From positions 1 to 6,953 of the forward strand of contig CAOMHR010000084.1 of the NCBI GenBank assembly GCA_948482865.1: a DNA stretch of 6,953 bases, written 5' to 3'. Under the pieces are notes generated by a model. That model saw nothing but the letters and a program-made list of their open reading frames with translations. It was not told the origin of the DNA and made no database searches. Of this stretch, positions 5,751 to 6,953 are shown one piece after another. This DNA is from Christensenellaceae bacterium. GTDB taxonomy: Bacteria > Bacillota > Clostridia > Christensenellales > Borkfalkiaceae. A program made the position numbers and the translations under genes. The first letter of the stretch is position 1; every line of letters starts with the position of its first letter.

Positions 5751-6582
5751 AAATAATAGGTTGTCTGCCCACGCCTGTAAGTTTTACATAATACTCAAAA
5801 GGAAGTTTTATCAAATTTTCTTCCCGTTCTGTGTGCGACGAAGCGATTACGCAAATGCCGCAATCGACCGCATACTTAATTGCTTCCGCGTCTGCTTCAC
5901 CGTATAACTCGTCCGTAATAATTACTTCCGGCTTCATAGCCCTGATTGCGCTTGCAATTGCGCCCTTTTTCTGATAGCAACGGATAACATCAACTCTGTC
6001 GCCCAAATTAAATCCGTTGCCTTCCCCGTCGGTTGCCGAAATTTCATTTCGCTCGTCAAAGACAAGTACGTTACACTTATGTGTTTTTCCGATTGTTGTG
6101 GCTATATCCCGTAGCATTGTGGTTTTTCCAAAACCCGGCTTCGAGTATAGCAAAATACTATGCAAACTTTTAAAAAGTAACGCTTCGACTATATAATCTG
6201 CACAGCCCGAAACTATATGCGGTACCCTTATATTCAATGAAGTGATATTTTTAATGGCAACAACTTCACTGCCGCTTGTAACGTATTCTCCTGCTATACC
6301 TATCCTTATGCCATTGCCAACGGTAATAAATCCGCTTTTCATTTGCTCCGTATAATTATATATACAGCCGCACGTGGCGCTGTTTATTATAGGCGAAATT
6401 TCATTTACGGTTAATCCACCGCGTTCGGCTTCACTTATTCCAAACGGATTTAGATATTTATATTCTCCTTTATACTCAACTATTACCGGTTGTCCTTTGC
6501 GTATCCTTAGTTCCGAAAGATAATTGATATTAATATTTGTCAACGCTTGTCTTATATCGGTTGGCAAAAAGAATAAATCCAT
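5677..6582 (-). CDS. spoIIIAA: Stage III sporulation protein AA, ATPase
   Basis: SpoIIIAA is a cytoplasmic AAA+/secretion-type ATPase that powers or supports the mother cell-forespore channel. The 301 residues are near the 307 of B. subtilis. An N-terminal domain (1-110) contains ELRIRKGQPV and the block GFITVGNGIRIGIAGEYV, typical of the family. The nucleotide-binding domain has Walker A SKPGFGKTT (about 147-155, Lys153), VFDERNEI (174-181), DVIRCYQKKGAIASAIRAMKPEVIITDEL (198-226, with Walker B-like IITDE) and a CVIASSHTE strand (244-252). The ATG at 6582-6580 is preceded by AAGG with only one base of spacing, so the ribosome binding site is weak; no other in-frame start lies between it and an upstream stop. 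It is the first gene of the spoIIIA operon. Its last 24 codons overlap spoIIIAB in another frame. Confidence 0.96.
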   Translation of the reverse strand: MDLFFLPTDIRQALTNININYLSELRIRKGQPVIVEYKGEYKYLNPFGISEAERGGLTVNEISPIINSATCGCIYNYTEQMKSGFITVGNGIRIGIAGEYVTSGSEVVAIKNITSLNIRVPHIVSGCADYIVEALLFKSLHSILLYSKPGFGKTTMLRDIATTIGKTHKCNVLVFDERNEISATDGEGNGFNLGDRVDVIRCYQKKGAIASAIRAMKPEVIITDELYGEADAEAIKYAVDCGICVIASSHTEREENLIKLPFEYYVKLTGVGRQPIIYDKNFNTYCRSGVDDFDRGISVGK

Positions 6583-6758
6583 ACCTTAATCTATTTTTTT
6601 TAATACAATTTTAGAACGAATTGCTTTTGAAAGAGCTAAAATCATTAATAAAGGCTTGACTTCCTGTCGTATTTTGTAGTTTAATATGTATTAAGGGAGA
6701 TTTTGGCATTATTTCCAATATTTTCCATTGAGAAAGAGTGATGTGGTATAAAATACAA
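6583..6758. other. Divergent intergenic region
   Basis: AT-rich region between spoIIIAA (leftward) and the secreted-protein gene (rightward). It should hold the sigma-E-type promoter for spoIIIA, but I found no convincing pair of -35 and -10 boxes; ACATATTA (minus strand, 6689-6682) resembles a sigma-E -35 but has no matching CATACAAT-like box at the right distance. For the rightward gene a good sigma-A-like promoter is visible at 6656-6685. A 7-bp inverted repeat, ATTTTAG...CTAAAAT (6608-6614 and 6636-6642), has a 21-nt loop and is of doubtful meaning. Confidence 0.6.
6656..6685 (+). promoter_or_regulatory. Candidate sigma-A promoter for the plus-strand secreted-protein gene
   Basis: TTGACT (6656-6661, 5 of 6 to consensus) and TTTAAT (6680-6685, 5 of 6) are separated by 18 bp. 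Transcription would begin near 6692, leaving a leader of about 50-70 nt before the candidate starts at 6741 and 6759. A second TATAAAAT (6747-6754) lies just before the ATG at 6759 but has no well-spaced -35 box. Inferred from sequence match and location. Confidence 0.45.
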
Positions 6759-6953
6759 ATGAAAAAATGGACGATTATTTTATTAACATTTTTTGCGGCA
6801 AGTTTGGCGTTAATTTGTTTGTGTTGCTGCAAAACCAATAAAGCCAACGCTGTATACAGCGTTAAATTTTATGTTGACGGTAGTCTTTATAATGAAATTT
6901 CGGTTAAATACGGTAGTCCGCTCAATTTCCCCGAAATAGAAAATACCGAAGAC
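6759..6953 (+). CDS. Secreted protein with InlB B-repeat/Flg_new-like domain, partial
   Basis: My translation gives 65 codons before the right edge, without a stop. The N-terminus is a signal peptide: MKKW, a hydrophobic core (about 5-23), and a likely signal peptidase I site after KANA (residue 31, AXA rule). The following VYSVKFYVDGSLYNEISVKYGSPLNFPE matches the start of the InlB B-repeat/Listeria-Bacteroides repeat (Flg_new) family, small beta-grasp-like modules common in large surface or secreted proteins of gut Clostridia; the usual GY.F.GW half would lie beyond the window. Four cysteines (20, 22-24) end the hydrophobic core, but no standard lipobox is present. No clear Shine-Dalgarno site precedes the ATG at 6759; a longer in-frame start at 6741 (adding MWYKIQ) has a purine-rich AAAGAG nearby and is possible. 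Function unknown; it is divergent from spoIIIA. Confidence 0.8.
   Translation, partial: MKKWTIILLTFFAASLALICLCCCKTNKANAVYSVKFYVDGSLYNEISVKYGSPLNFPEIENTED
6846..6863. repeat. Perfect 18-bp palindrome
   Basis: AACGCTGTATACAGCGTT reads the same on both strands. It lies inside the secreted-protein gene, over the codons around the predicted signal peptide cleavage site. In RNA it would give a 7-bp stem with a TATA loop. It may be a protein-binding dyad, an mRNA hairpin or coincidence. Confidence 0.5.

Noticed and set aside
6660..6760. Sigma-E promoter for the spoIIIA operon
   Set aside because: Such a promoter is expected from known biology, but none of the -35-like boxes, such as ACATATTA, has a convincing -10 box at a suitable distance.
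6810..6835. Lipoprotein signal peptide in the plus-strand gene
   Set aside because: Cysteines are present, but no L-[A/S/T]-[G/A]-C lipobox precedes any of them; an AXA site after residue 31 fits better.
6611..6847. Minus-strand 78-codon open frame upstream of spoIIIAA
   Set aside because: It runs antisense to the signal peptide gene and through the intergenic region; no family resemblance, and the plus-strand gene has far better coding evidence.

Overview
The window comes from an endospore-forming, AT-rich member of the Bacillota, most likely class Clostridia. The main evidence is a complete eight-gene spoIIIA locus (spoIIIAA to spoIIIAH) followed by housekeeping genes that often sit next to it in this group: an Asp23/YqhY-family gene, nusB, folD and ispA. 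Genes of the main cluster use ATG, GTG and TTG starts, and the non-spoIIIA genes have clear AGGAG-type ribosome binding sites. I cannot name the genus from the sequence.

Layout. Nearly everything from 1 to 6582 lies on the minus strand and reads from high to low coordinates: spoIIIAA (6582-5677), AB (5750-5325), AC (5325-5128), AD (5128-4736), AE (4823-3555), AF (3558-3124), AG (3140-2781), AH (2770-2285), an Asp23/YqhY-like gene (2228-1893), nusB (1834-1430), folD (1437-586), and ispA (589 to beyond the left edge). A 176-bp intergenic region (6583-6758) separates this cluster from one divergent plus-strand gene. That gene runs off the right edge and encodes a secreted protein that begins an InlB B-repeat/Flg_new-like domain.

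Function. In the well-studied system the SpoIIIA proteins form the mother-cell side of the channel that joins mother cell and forespore during engulfment. AA is the cytoplasmic ATPase, AB to AF are membrane parts, and AG and AH form rings in the intermembrane space, with AH meeting SpoIIQ from the forespore. The downstream genes serve general metabolism: folate one-carbon units (FolD), transcription antitermination and rRNA synthesis (NusB), and isoprenoid precursors (IspA). A sigma-A-like promoter in the AH/Asp23 gap probably lets the housekeeping genes run outside sporulation.

What stands out. The sporulation proteins are compact: AG lacks the long insertion in its ring-building domain, AH has almost no linker after its membrane anchor, and AB and AF are short. 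The AA-AG cistrons overlap and lack recognisable Shine-Dalgarno sites. The AA/AB and AD/AE overlaps are unusually long. Compared with Bacillus subtilis, accB-accC are absent between spoIIIAH and the Asp23 gene, and xseA-xseB are absent between folD and ispA. I see no CRISPR array, tRNA, rRNA, insertion sequence or phage gene, and no clearly novel multi-gene system.
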